From NCBI GenBank assembly GCA_031769625.1, contig JAUIMM010000115.1:15856501-15920500 (forward strand): a stretch of DNA of 64,000 nucleotides, written 5' to 3'. The notes below the pieces were generated by a model, which did not search any database, was not told the DNA's origin, and saw only the letters and a program-made list of their open reading frames with translations. This stretch comes from Taudactylus pleione (Eukaryota > Chordata > Amphibia > Anura > Myobatrachidae). Below are positions 45,585-56,528 of the stretch, piece by piece (the first letter of the stretch is position 1; every line of letters begins with the position of its first letter). A program made the position numbers and the translations under genes.

Positions 45585-45942
45585 CAGGGGCGTATCTATA
45601 ATGGGTGCAGGGTGTACGGTGCACACAGGCCCCTGGGTCCAGGGGGGTCCACACCGTACACCCTGCACCCATACTTTTTAATAATTACCTCTCCGAAGTC
45701 CCACGTCGGCTGAAGAGGCTCTACATAAAATGCACGGAAAATGGCATCTGCGGCCATTTTCCCGCGCTCTGCGTAGTAGGGAAATCACCAGGAAAATGGC
45801 ACGGAATGCGCAGTAGACTCCGGGCACAGACTAATGCCCGGAGTCTACTGAGGCTGTCAGTGCACAGCGACCGCTGGAGAGAGAGGAGGGGACCCTGGAC
45901 GGGCAGTGAACATGGGCCCCCTCCTCTCTTAATACGCCCCTG
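45585..45942. mobile_element. hAT-type MITE (CAGGGGCGTAT ends), degenerate 8-bp TSD
   Basis: The left CAGGGGCGTATCTATAAT and right TTAATACGCCCCTG are inverted. The flanks CCTTGGGG (45577-45584) and CCTTAGGT (45943-45950) match at 6 of 8. Internal hairpins include GGTGTACGGTG/CACCGTACACC and ACTCCGGGC/GCCCGGAGT. Confidence 0.75.
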
Positions 45943-46373
45943 CCTTAGGTGAAAAACCATCTATTTATTTTAATTTTTTTCTTTCATAACATTAAATACA
46001 AAGACAATTTGCAATTGACCCTTTAAAATGAGAGGCTTGATTAGAGCAGAGGGCGTGTTATCAATATACAGTAACTTTTATTTCTGAATGCTTCTTCTAA
46101 TTTCTATTTAACTAATACAAAATTCTGACATTGTAAAATATTACTCCAAGAAGTAATTTAGCAGTATCTTACTAACATAGATAGAAATTGTTTGTGATGA
46201 TATACAGTAACGAAAGGATTTGCATCATTTCATTTAATGGCTATCTGCCATATCATATCCATTACTTGTTCAGTTTCTTTCAAAATTATTTTAATCTAAA
46301 ATACCCTTTGATGGCTTAAGGGATGCAATTTAATAACACTGTGCCCTATACATTTCTATACAAAAAGGAATTA
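45943..46373. other. AT-rich non-coding DNA
   Basis: No feature recognised. Confidence 0.4.
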
Positions 46374-46909
46374 TTTATACATAGAGTTGGGCAGGTCCAG
46401 TTTTCCGAGAACTGGACTCACCCAAACTTTGTGTTCTGATGTGAGATCCGAGTTCGGCTCGGGTTTTCCCACTTGACTTGGATCCAAAAATGAGGCAAAA
46501 CGCGTCATCCTCCCGCTGTCGGATTCTTGCAGCACCATTTTCACTCTGTGGAGAGAGAAGCTACAGTAGCAGACGTATAGTCAGTCACTATCAGTCACTC
46601 AGTGTGTGTGTCCAGTCGGGGTCTTGGGCTGTAGGCTGCTGCTGTGTAGTCCATAAATGGGTTTAGGCTGCAGTATATAAAGGGAGGCTTCCTTCAGTGG
46701 GTGCTGCAGCTGCTGTGTCACTTGTCCTGTCAATTAACCGTGGCTGCTGCTGTGTTTTTGTCCTCTCCATCAGGCTAGGGCTGCAGTCCATAAAGGGGTG
46801 CTGTGTTGTCCAGGGGGGTGCTCTGTCAATTAGGGTTGCTCTTCTCCTGTGTAAAAAAAAATTAAAGTACTTTTTTCTTACTTTTTTTGTGTGTGTGCAT
46901 TAAAAACTT

Positions 46910-47420
46910 AGCTGTGCTATTATTGTTTGTTGATGCTGCCGCAGTTTATCATCCACATATTTGTGACTTTGTCAGTGGTCTGTCCACACTCCACAGGGGG
47001 ACATTGTTGTCCATAAAAAAGGGGTGCTGTCTGTGTTGTTCATCAATGGACTGCTGCCTCATTCAGGGGTGTTCTTCCCCGGTGTAAAAAAAATACAAGT
47101 GAAATTAAATTAATATCAATCCAGAAAAAAAAAATATTTTTTTTCTGTGTGCATTAGTGACACTGCCGGCCAGACTTCAGTTTATCGTCCATGTATTTGT
47201 GACTCTGCATTGCAGGTGGTCTGTCCACTCTGGGCAAGGTTTTTTTTGTGTCCATAAAGAAGAGATGCTGTCTGTGTTGTTCATCAAGGGGCTGCTGCTT
47301 CATTCAGGGGTTCTCTTCCCCAGTGTAAAAAAAAATAAAAGTGCTTTTTTTGTGTGTGTGTGTGTGTGTGTGTATTAGCAACTTAGCTGCACTATTATTG
47401 TTTGGTGACACTGCCGGCCA
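46910..47420. repeat. Tandem repeat of about 245 bp in the hAT 5' region
   Basis: The order GCAGTTTATC-TCCA, TGGTCTGTCC, GTCCATAAA, GCTGTCTGTGTTGTTCATCA, TTCTTCCCC and GTGTAAAAAAAA occurs at about 46938-47095, again at about 47168-47330, and starts a third time near 47424. Open frames here follow the repeat and are not genes. Confidence 0.75.
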
Positions 47421-47790
47421 GACCGCAGTTTATTGTCCATGAATTGTGACAATATAAGTCGTAGCACAGTGTGTTATTCTTATTCATTAAAAAAATCTTG
47501 TGACACTGTAAGTGGTAGCGCAGTCTAATATTCAATTATTCAATTCTTTCCTCAATCGTGAATGAATGATTAGTCTACACGACGACTACAAGACCACAAC
47601 AAAGTGCTAAATAACATGCATTATATTTAAAACATAAGGACATCACTGTAAATGGTAGCGCAGTGTGTTATTCTTTTCTTATTCATAAAAAATCTTGTGA
47701 CACTGTAGGTCATTGATACCGCAGTGTAATATTTAAAATTGGTACAAATTGACATGTGTGCTATATCTCACTTCATTCGTGTTTGTTGAT

Positions 47791-48480
47791 ATGGAGAATG
47801 ATCAGTTAAGAGGAGAGCAGGAACCACATACTAGTGCTGGAGCTGCTACCAGTGTCACCAGTCATGATGATACTAGTCCATCTACATCATCTACTAAAGC
47901 AGATGCCCAAGGGCATACAGGGCTTAAGTCAGGGCATCTAAAATCAAGAACCAATCTTTTACAGTGGTAAAGAAAAAAACATCAAAGGGAAAGTTAGCTG
48001 CAGAAAGACATAAGCTTGGCAATATGCCTTTCACCACATGAAGTGGCAAGGAAAGGCTAAGACCTTGGCCTTTATTTATGACTGGTGGTTCTGCCTCTTA
48101 TGATGATGTAAGCACAAGTGAACATGCTGATATAGAAATTGAGGATGCTTCTGTGGAAGTGCAACAGGATGAGCAGGATATTTGTGTAGTTGAAGCTAAT
48201 AATGATATTGTTGATGAGGATGTTGTTTGTGTAAATCAGGCACCAGTGGAAGAAACAGTTATTGCCCATGATAAGGAAAAGCCCATTTTCATGCCTGGGC
48301 ATAAGACAAAAAAATACACTTATGTGTGGAATTATTTCTACCCAAATCCAGACAACAATTGTCAAGTCATCTGTACCCTTTGTAAAGCCAGAGTAAGTAG
48401 AGGGTAGGAACCATAACCATCTAGGAATCTCCTCCCTGTTACATCATCTGCTGCACATCCATCCAAAAAGATATTGTGTT
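47791..48480 (+). pseudogene. hAT transposase N-terminal relic with BED zinc finger
   Basis: 47791-47970 encodes a Ser/Thr-rich leader that starts MENDQLRGEQEPHTSAGAAT. 48078-48407 is an acidic stretch followed by YTYVWNYFYPNPDNNCQVIC and TLCKAR, the Trp and Cys-x2-Cys half of a BED finger. After a frameshift near 48400 the His half (LLHHLLHIHPK) follows at about 48440-48473. BED fingers bind transposon ends in hAT transposases. The catalytic domain is not recognisable in the rest of this copy. Confidence 0.7.
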
Positions 48481-49426
48481 TTGTGTTGACTCATCTGCAT
48501 CACCATTGTGTCTTTTGGGAAAGTTTAGTTTTTTCTCGGCAGATGCACTTGCTTGAGAAAATTAAGGAGAAGTCATCGCTGCATCATGTGCCACTTGAGC
48601 TGACAATTTGCTTACCAACAGCACTTTGCATCTCTTCAGATCTGTGTCCATTGGGAAGAAAGACACAACGTATGGCTTAAACCTTATATCTTAAATCTTG
48701 CATTTGCTCTATTCAGATTGTCTACATATCTGTGGTTAAGTGGACAGTGGGTACAATAGCATTTTGGAGGCAACTAATTAAGTTTTTTTTATGTCACTGT
48801 AAAGGTTGAGAATTGCTTTTCTAGTGAAGTGGAATCTTGTTGGGATTTGGTAGCGGGCACACAGGACCTCAATTAACTGTCTAAAACCCACTGCATTATT
48901 GATGGATATTGGATGCACATTTAATACCAGAATAGATGTTATGGCATCAGTGATGTGCTATGCAACTGGGTGACTGCTGTCATACTTGCTCCCCCTTGCA
49001 AATGATTGTTTAACAGTCAATAAGTTTTTAAAGTACTACTAGTAGTCTTCCTGTTCCCCTTCTAGGATGAAAATCCACTCCCAGCAGCAGCAGGCATAGT
49101 GTTCAAGTATTCTTCTGGGGCAAGGACTGATGTGAATGATTTAAATATTTTTTTGTAAATGCCTTCCCTCATCCCCTCCCCTCTTCCCTCATAAATTTGC
49201 TTCTGAATCAAAAAATTAAATTAAATTTGCTACTAATCAAATCTTTCTTTCCCTGCCTTCAACTACATATACATACACCATCTCCCTCAGGCCTCTTGAT
49301 TAATGAAAACATATGCTTCCTAATGTGCCAAGTTGGAAGTTGAACTGCCACTGCTGCTGCAATCTTTGACATGCGGTTGCTGGATGCAAAAATGTCCAGG
49401 AATGGACACAGCGTCTTGTATATGGA
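48481..49426. other. hAT internal sequence, decayed
   Basis: Continues the hAT body with short, interrupted frames. The part at 49160-49370 is duplicated at 54560-54740. No catalytic motif recognised. Confidence 0.45.
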
Positions 49427-49590
49427 AGCCCATTTCCGCCACTGTGTATCTCAAAATATTGACTTGGTATCTCAAAATATCTAGAACATTTCTAAAAATA
49501 TTGACTTGTTATCTTAAAATATTGACTTAGTATCGCAAAATATCGAGAACATTTCTCAAAATATTCAGAAACTTTCTCAAAATATTGACT
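49427..49590. repeat. Left terminal repeat array of the integrase-type transposon
   Basis: Contains about five degenerate units of TCTCAAAATATTGACTTGGTA, inverted relative to the array at 54243-54475. Confidence 0.8.
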
Positions 49591-50845
49591 TTTTTTTTAT
49601 TGAGTTTTTAAGTTTTAAAACTCACTTTGCTTCACCAAAACTCAGGAGAGTTTTCCCTTATCAAACTCGCAAATTTACTAAGAAGTGAGATTAGCTGAAA
49701 GTGAGTTTTTCATTGGTGAAGTAGATCGAGTTTTGTCTTCCAAATTTCTAGTTTAGAGGAGAGTTTAGAGATGAGTTTAAGGTGAGTTTAAGGAGAGTTT
49801 AAGGAGAGGTTAAGGACAGTTTAGGTGAGATTACTCACCCGAGATTGCAGTGTTTTCTCTCTTCCAAGCAGCCTGCACATATCAGTAAGATATGTGTAAG
49901 CTACTTGTGTGTTAAAACTAGGGGTGAGCGGGTTCGGTTCTACTCGGTTCCATTCGGATTTAAAAAACGAATCTTATTGGCTATCAGCTGTCACAAGTTT
50001 TGGATAGCCAATAAGATTCGGTTTTTAAATCCGAACGGAACCAAGTAGAACCGAACCCGCTCACCCCTAGTTAAAACCTGTAAAAAACGAGTTAATTTTT
50101 TTTTAAAAAATGACATAAGGTCCCCCCCCCTAAAGCTTAACCAGCCCCAGACTTGCCAGCCTGTCCTGGTACCTAAAATGACGGGGAACAAAACGAGTAG
50201 GGTTACACCGTAAATTAGGTACCAGCACCAGGCTGCAGGGCCAGTCTTGGTTTTAATTATAGGGGTAAAAAATTTGCATAATTAAATTTAAAATTAATAA
50301 TAAAACCTATAATTAAAACCAGGACTGGCCCTGCAGCCTGGCGCTGGTACCTAATTTACGGTAGAACCTACTCATTTTGTTTCCCGTCATTTTAGGTACC
50401 AGGACAGGCTGGCAAGTCCAGGGCTGTTTAGTCTTTTAGGGGGGACCTCACGTCATTTTAGTTTTAATAATTAACCCTACTTAAATAAGTAAAAAAAAAC
50501 ATACACCAATCACAATGATTTTTGTATGGTCCACCCAAACTCGCAGCTCAGGAGGTGAGTGTTTAAAACTTCTATTTCACAGTGAGTTTGCCACAATCTC
50601 ACACGAATCTTAGTAAATTTGCGAGTTGCATCTTTTTCATGTAAAGTACTTTCTATTTTGGCCGATGGTGAGTTTTTTTGAGTTTGCAAACTCACATGAG
50701 TTTTAACAGTAAAAAAAGAGAACTCACTTCAAACTCACTCTAGTTTGTCTTTAGTAAATTTGTGAGATGGAAAAAATGCCTAAACTCACATGAGTTTGCA
50801 AACTCATCCAAACTCACACAAACTCGACCCTTAGTAAATTTACCC
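49590..50845. mobile_element. Large fold-back element inserted in the integrase-type transposon
   Basis: Outer parts share inverted AACTCGCAAATTTACTAAG / CTTAGTAAATTTGCGAGTT words. The core is an inverted repeat (50107-50264 with 50307-50461) around GGTACC and CTGCAGGGCCAG segments. The right end is CCCTTAGTAAATTTACCC near 50830-50847. Related pieces occur at 33780-34706 and 57670-58070. Confidence 0.6.
49919..50069. mobile_element. 151-bp palindromic hAT MITE (TAGGGGTGAGCGGG ends), TSD GTTAAAAC
   Basis: The ends TAGGGGTGAGCGGG / CCCGCTCACCCCTA are flanked by the perfect 8-bp repeat GTTAAAAC (49911-49918, 50070-50077). Almost the whole element folds back with arms of about 65 bp. Its ends resemble the hAT at 54935-56153 (TAGAGATGAGCGGG), which suggests related transposases. 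Confidence 0.9.
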
Positions 50846-51251
50846 TGTTATCTCAAATTATTGACTTCATTTCTCAATAATTTGAGTTAGGCCTGATAGC
50901 TAAAGTCATGTGCACTAGCTAGCATCCTGCATTTGCAATCAGAAAAAAGGGAGGCAGCTATTGTGCTCTGGACACCAAGGTAATCTTATGTGAGTGATGC
51001 AGGTATTGTGTACTTGTACAAATGACAAAATGGGGGGGGGGTACATGTACAAATGACAAAATAGGGGGGTAGTGCTGGTATCTACCCTATTTATTTGAAT
51101 GCGTTGAACCAAAAAATAAGCAAAGTAAGCATAAAATCAACTGTCAATCTTTTGTGCGCAAGGTTACATGGTTGTTTCGCCTCTCTTTCTGCTCTCTCAT
51201 TTTGGGGTGTATATGTACACTGTATATATGATGATAGCCTACAATACCTGG

Positions 51252-52128
51252 ATGGGTGACTTAAGTGACTTCTTGAGACAGAGAAATGTTCTTGAGGAAA
51301 TAATAGAGACCCTGGAGTATGAGAAGGTACTCAACTGCAACCACTTATATGACTACCAAATGATTGTTTCTTCAAAACATATACTTTCTTTTACTACTGT
51401 TTCATTACACAACATTACACCCTTTTCAAATCAGTCATATTTTGCATGTTTAGATTGATGCCAGCACCATACAGTTGATGACAGATGAAGACTTAAAGAC
51501 TTAGTTGCCATCATGCGGTGATCGCCTAGCAGTGCCATTCCCAAGGCATGATTTTGGACAGCAGTACTGGGAGAGTGTAGGCCAAATAATTGCTTTTGGA
51601 TGGGTGAGGGAGAAATATCTTCCAGTGAAGATCGCACCTGCCATATTAGAACAAGCTGCCTTGGGAATTGTGAAGAGTGATGTAGTGGAGAATTTCTTCA
51701 AATACATGCTTGAATCAGAGCGTACAGTGTTTGAATCATGGCGATCAGATTTTACCAGTGTAGACCAAGAAGAATTCATTGAGATCCTAGATAACCACAG
51801 CTGCAGAAGGATACCAACAGACAGCAATGTCACTGAAATCTTCTAGGAACTTGCTCACAAAATGCTTGTCCAAGAGCCTGCCTATGTAATCGAACAATGG
51901 GCCAAAATACTTAGCACCACCAGGCACAACTTTCAGGATCTCACAACAATTTAAGAAACCATGCAACCAACTATGAAAAAGGTTGTGAAGTCCCTCACAT
52001 TTCCAGAGACAATAAAGAAGTATGTGTTTGCTTATGCTATTCACAGAGAATGTCAGATCTTGTTATTTCCTCGTATAATATCAGTGACCAAGTGTCCTTA
52101 TGTAAAACTTTGCAAAAGATTGAAATAA
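51252..52128 (+). pseudogene. SAM-like plus HECT-like gene relic carried by the transposon
   Basis: Exon 1 (51252-51326) reads MGDLSDFLRQRNVLEEIIET and ends at a GT donor. Exon 2 starts at 51454 after TTTAG with IDASTIQLMTDEDLK, then CGDRLAV, the shape of a short SAM-like module. Downstream in the same frame are KSDVVENFFKYMLESERTVF, then ELAHKMLVQEPAYVIEQWAK and QPTMKKVVKSL. I recognise this order from transposon-associated HECT-like (G2E3-like) proteins. Stops at 51502, 51844, 51949 and 52126 make it a pseudogene; at least two fit single C-to-T changes in Gln codons. Role in transposition unknown. Confidence 0.6.
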
Positions 52129-52926
52129 TTCAACAGATAGCTTTATGATTGCTACCTAGATCACAGGTTAAAAATAACACCAGGACATAATAACATCATG
52201 CTAGTAAATTTCAAGGAGGGCAAAGATGTACTGTACATTCAAATAACTTTTGATAGCACAATTACTAAAGAATCTTGTTTATTAATATCTATGAAAACAA
52301 TGTGTTTAGCTTTTGTTATATAAAGTTAATACTACCAAAGTTACATTTTGGCTGACTTTTTCTACTTTGTCCGATACATGCCAGCTTTGCAACAATTTCA
52401 AAATAACTTTCGAATTAGTTAAAAAGTTTTTACTCTTTGCTGTGAGTTGTGTCTCCGTCGTCTACATACCCGTAATAGTTTTCCTCCACCACACCAGGTT
52501 GCTCAAGGATTCACCTAGGCCTCATCTTCACACAAGGCATAATCTATTTTACACTATGTATTTATCAGCAGCATAAGAATAATGATAAGAAAAAAAGAAT
52601 GACACTCAAACAGATGCAACACCTACACATGGGTTTGCTCAGAATGAAAATATAATATGTATGACATGCTGCTCTATGAACCTTTGTCTGTATACAAAAT
52701 ATTTCTGGCATCAGATTTTGATGAGTGTTTGCAAACTTTATGAATTTTAGTAATCATGAGGACTGAGCGCCACACACTCCAAGATGGTGATCCTGCATCT
52801 GGGAGCAACCAAGGAGATGTCCAGAGTGTTCTCTTTCTCCCCTGCGCCCACAGTAGTTGGAAGATCTAAGCTAAATAAACAGAGGAATTGTTCCAAATGG
52901 TGTTCTCTCAAAGTACATAATGTACT
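52129..52926. other. Spacer between the two convergent transposon genes
   Basis: AT-rich; an 87-codon frame at 52313-52576 has no recognisable motif. Confidence 0.4.
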
Positions 52927-54150
52927 TTACTCTCCCAGCCCATCCATAATCATTTGATGAAGTCTTAGATAAAGATCAGTAATTTCATACACATCATCAG
53001 ACATTGCCAGGTTGTGCTTAGTCATAAGTTCCATACATAAGTGAAACACATCCTCATCACAAGGGTAGTCCTCTCGACATATTTCTATCTTCATTTGATA
53101 AGTGGGGTGCAAGAAATTCTGAGCCCCATAATGGTTGGGAACTGTATACATAATGGAAGGGCGACCATTAGGAGCCCGAGGATTGTTGGTTGTTCTTATG
53201 CGATGGTTATTCCAGGCAGTGACAACTTAGTCAAGCTCCTCCTATGAAAAAGATAGAAACATTTTTGAAAATAATCTGCAGTCCATGTATTTGTCATAGT
53301 TACATCTGCATTGATAAGCAATAGATTTTAGGGATACTGTACCTGTATGGTATTTTGGAAGCAAAACTGGATCAGTGATTTGTCAATGAAGCTGTCAACA
53401 AAATATCCATCTGCTTTGAGCTGGTTAAAATGGTCCATCCAAAACTGAACACATTCACTTCTCAAGGTGCACCACCAACATTCAATCCTTTGATTGCCAG
53501 TACTTGGACCTAAAGTGACACACTCCGTACTATTCTCATTCTCACTGTTGTTGTGCAGAAATTTTTGCATCGCTACAATGTGGGTATTTTCAGTACCGTG
53601 ATGCAATCTGACTTTTTGTGGACACCCATTGTGTTTGGTCACAGCATCTATAAAATAACCTGCGACAATATAAGGATCATTATTGGTTTTGTATGCTTCT
53701 AACCATATCATTTTTCTAGAGAAGCCATCTATGCAACCTACATATGCCATAAGGCTTTAACTTGTCGTATCCATCTATATGCCATACATAGTTTGGCCTG
53801 CGACTGACATACATATGTCATCTCAAGCGGTTGCACGTACGCACATCTACTCCATTCCCAGCCATCAGTCGCATCAATTACCTTACAGTTTCTCTGTCGG
53901 TTATTATCCCGGCCATCCAACATTTCTGGTGCATACACCTGTAGCCGTGCTGTTTGCCAGACGTTTGTAGCTGTAGGTAAATGAAGGATGCCACTTCTGC
54001 CTCATCTGTCTTATTTTGTCTCCGCCAAAGATGTTTTTTTTGTAGCTTTCTCTCCAGTGTCCGGAGGCTTATTTTAATATTATGTGATTCCTCCAAAATC
54101 ACCAAAATTTCACGATTTGTGTATCGACGCCTAAAATAGTCTTCAATGAT
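52927..54150 (-). pseudogene. Integrase-like DDE transposase relic (IS3EU-type)
   Basis: Minus strand from about 54150. A helix-turn-helix-like start (ISLRTLERKLQKKHLWRRQN), then HGYRCMHQKC and ITDRETVR, then after frameshifts the core CIDGFSRKMIWLEAYKTNND with the first Asp. The second catalytic position reads VRLHHGTEN where the family, as I recall it, has Asp before the Gly-Thr-Glu-Asn, so it is substituted by His. The Glu is in NQRIECWW. An intron (about 53342-53242, GTACAG to CATAG) leads to a C-terminal exon with NNHRIRTTNNPRAPNGRPS and a stop near 53226. Catalytically dead. Confidence 0.75.
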
Positions 54151-54242
54151 TGTATCCTTGTTGGTCTGCTAAGCTTTGTTTTGAACACTTGCTTCTGTTG
54201 CTTTGCCTCATGGAAACAGCATATAGGCTTATGAAAACTTCA

Positions 54243-54475
54243 ATAAAGTTTCTCATTATTTTGAGATACCAAGTCAATATTTTGAGATACCAAGTCAATA
54301 TTTTGAGAAAGTTTCCTGATATTTTGAGATACTAAGTCAATATTTTGAGATACCAAGTCAATATTTTGAGAAAGTTTCCTGATATTTTGAGATACTAAGT
54401 CAATATTTTGAGATACTAAGTCAATATTTTGAAATACTGGATCTTTGTTTTTACATCACAGTGGCAGAATTGAGC
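54243..54475. repeat. Right terminal repeat array of the integrase-type transposon
   Basis: At least eight units of CAATATTTTGAGATACCAAGT, some in the variant TTTTGAGAAAGTTTCCTGATA, ending at TTACATCACAGTGGCAGAA. Confidence 0.85.
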
Positions 54476-54934
54476 TTTCATACCTGCATGCCCATTTTAA
54501 TTTAAAAAAAATATTCTGAACCACCAAGTTGATTTTGTGGGCAAAACATGGGACATATTGTTAATCTATGCTCTCCTCTCCTCCCTCATAAATTTGCTTT
54601 GGAATAAAAAAATGAAACAAAATGTACTACCAATCAACCCTTCCCGTCCCTGCCTTCAACTACATACATGGTCTCTTGATTAATGAAAACATATGCTTCC
54701 TTATGTGCCATGTTGGAAGTTGAACTGCCACGTGTTTGTGCCACCCACTGCTGCCACTTAGCTTAGTCAGCCAGCTAACTTGGTGCAAATTTTGGGTCTA
54801 AACCAGATAAAAACAATATTGTGAGCTGTGAGGTGGTCAAAATTGACTGGAAATGAGTGTAAATTAACGTTATTGAGGTTAGTAATACTGTAGGAACAAA
54901 AAAACCAACAAGATGTGATTTTAGCAGTTTTTAT

Positions 54935-56153
54935 TAGAGATGAGCGGGTTTGGATCTCAGAGATCCGAACCTACCCGAATTTAGAGATCCGGGGCGAGAA
55001 CCGAACGTGCGTTCGGTTCCCCCGCCAGCCCCGGATCTCAAACCGAGGCAAAACCTCAGAGACAAAATATCGAGGCTCGCGAGCTTTCACCACAGCTGGT
55101 GCTGTCTGCTGTGTCCATCTGGCCTGGTGCTGTCTGCTGTGTCCATCTGGGCTGGTGCTATCTGCTGTGTCCATCTGGGCTGGTGCTATCTGCTGTGTCC
55201 ATCTGGGCTGGTGCTATCTGCTGTGTCCATCTGGGCTAGTGGTGTCTGCTGTGTCCATCTGGGCTAGTGCTGTCTGCTGTGTCCATCTGGGCTGGTGCTG
55301 TCTGCTGTGTCCATCTGGGCTGGTGCTGCCTGCTGTGTCCATCTGGGCTGGTGCTGTCTGCTGTGTCCATCTGGGCAGGTGCTGACTGATGTGTCCATCT
55401 GGGCTGGTGCTGTCTGCTGTGTCCATCTGGTCTGGTGCTGTCTGCTGTGTCCATCTGGGCTGCTGTGCTGTGTCCATCTTGGCTGGTAGCGTGCTGCCTG
55501 TGTCATCAATCGCTGCTGCCTCGGTCATAGGGTGCTTTGGGTCCCAAGTTCTGTACGAAAAAAAAAAATGTTTTTATTCTGTGTGTGTATGTGCGTTTGC
55601 CGCACTTATTATCTGATAGCAGCAACCTAGTGCTGCCTATGTCATCAAGCACTGCTGCCTCGGTCAGGGGTGCTCCAGGCCCCAAGTTCAGGACAAAAAA
55701 ATAAATAAAAAGTGTATCTTTTTTCTGCGTGTGCGTTAGCCGCACTTATTATCAGACAGCAGCAACCTAGTGCCCCTTTCATTTTTTAAAATGGCCACAT
55801 GTTAGTGCCACTCACTGCTGTTGCTTAGTTTAGTCAGCCAGCTAGCTGGTTGCAACATTTTGGCCCTAGGCCTAACCTAGATGAAAAAAATCAATATTGT
55901 GAGCTGTGAGGTGGTCAAAATTGACTGCAAATGACTGGGAATAAATGTTATTAAGGTTAATAATACTGTAGGAACAAATACAGGCTCAATGTGGTTTTAC
56001 CTGTTTTTATAATTTTTGGAAAAAAGATCCAGATCCAAAACCAAAACCAAAACATGCAAGGGTGGTTTTGCGAAACCAGATCCAGATCCAAAACACGAAG
56101 GAGATACAGATCCAAAACCGAAAACAAAACACGGGGGTCGGGGCACATCCCTA
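54935..56153 (+). mobile_element. hAT element nested in its own family, TSD GTTTTTAT
   Basis: Begins TAGAGATGAGCGGG and ends GGGGCACATCCCTA, flanked by a perfect 8-bp duplication GTTTTTAT (54927-54934, 56154-56161). Its right half repeats sequence that flanks it (54780-54926 and 56162-56293), so it landed in another copy of the same family. It carries a minisatellite but no transposase. Confidence 0.88.
55097..55490. repeat. 28-bp minisatellite in the nested hAT
   Basis: About 14 copies of CTGGTGCTGTCTGCTGTGTC plus CATCTGGG. Because no frame picks up a stop, long repetitive ORFs appear on both strands; they are artefacts. Confidence 0.92.
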
Positions 56154-56528
56154 GTTTTTATCAATTTAAAATAAAAAATACAGATACAAAACCAAAACAC
56201 GCAAGGGGCGGTTTTGGCAAAACCAAATCCAGATCCAAAACACAAGGAGATACAGATCCAAAACCAAAACACGGGGGTTGGCGCAATTCCCTACTTATAC
56301 AGTATTAACATACCAGTATTATTTTTTATATATCCCTTGACCCTCCTTTCTCCAGTTGTTTGAAGCACTTGAAATCTAAGCTACTGTATACTGTTATACC
56401 CTCACCACCATCTTAACTACCATTACCTTACAGGCTTTAAAGAAGTTGAACAGTTAGGGATTAAGTTTACTTACTGTGCCATTAAAAGGAAAGCCCTCTT
56501 ATGTGTGAGCTTTGTTTTTGGCTATATA

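Larger units (their letters stand above)
49427..54475. mobile_element. Integrase-type DNA transposon (IS3EU/Ginger-like) with SAM/HECT-like second gene
   Basis: The outer inverted ends contain TTCCGCCACTGTG (left) and CACAGTGGCAGAA (right), followed inward by arrays of a 21-bp unit around CAATATTTTGAGATACCAAGT. The plus strand carries a SAM/HECT-like gene and the minus strand a transposase with an integrase-like core, in convergent layout. The assignment to IS3EU is from recalled motif similarity, not a search. A target duplication is not clear. Confidence 0.65.
46382..56293 (+). mobile_element. Composite hAT element with nested insertions, TSD TTTATACA/CTTATACA
   Basis: The left end begins TAGAGTTGGGCAGG and the right end finishes GGCGCAATTCCCTA. 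The flanks 46374-46381 and 56294-56301 match at 7 of 8 bases. A BED-finger coding relic lies near the left. The element has been split by an integrase-type transposon (about 49427-54475) and by a second hAT of the same family (54935-56153). A block of about 200 bp occurs on both sides of the first insertion (49160-49370 and 54560-54740), so the original element may have held an internal duplication. Confidence 0.7.

Noticed and set aside
55097..55528. Cys/Ser/Gly-rich and Asp/Gly/His-rich repetitive ORFs
   Set aside because: Translation of a 28-bp minisatellite in all frames; no start context or conserved domain.
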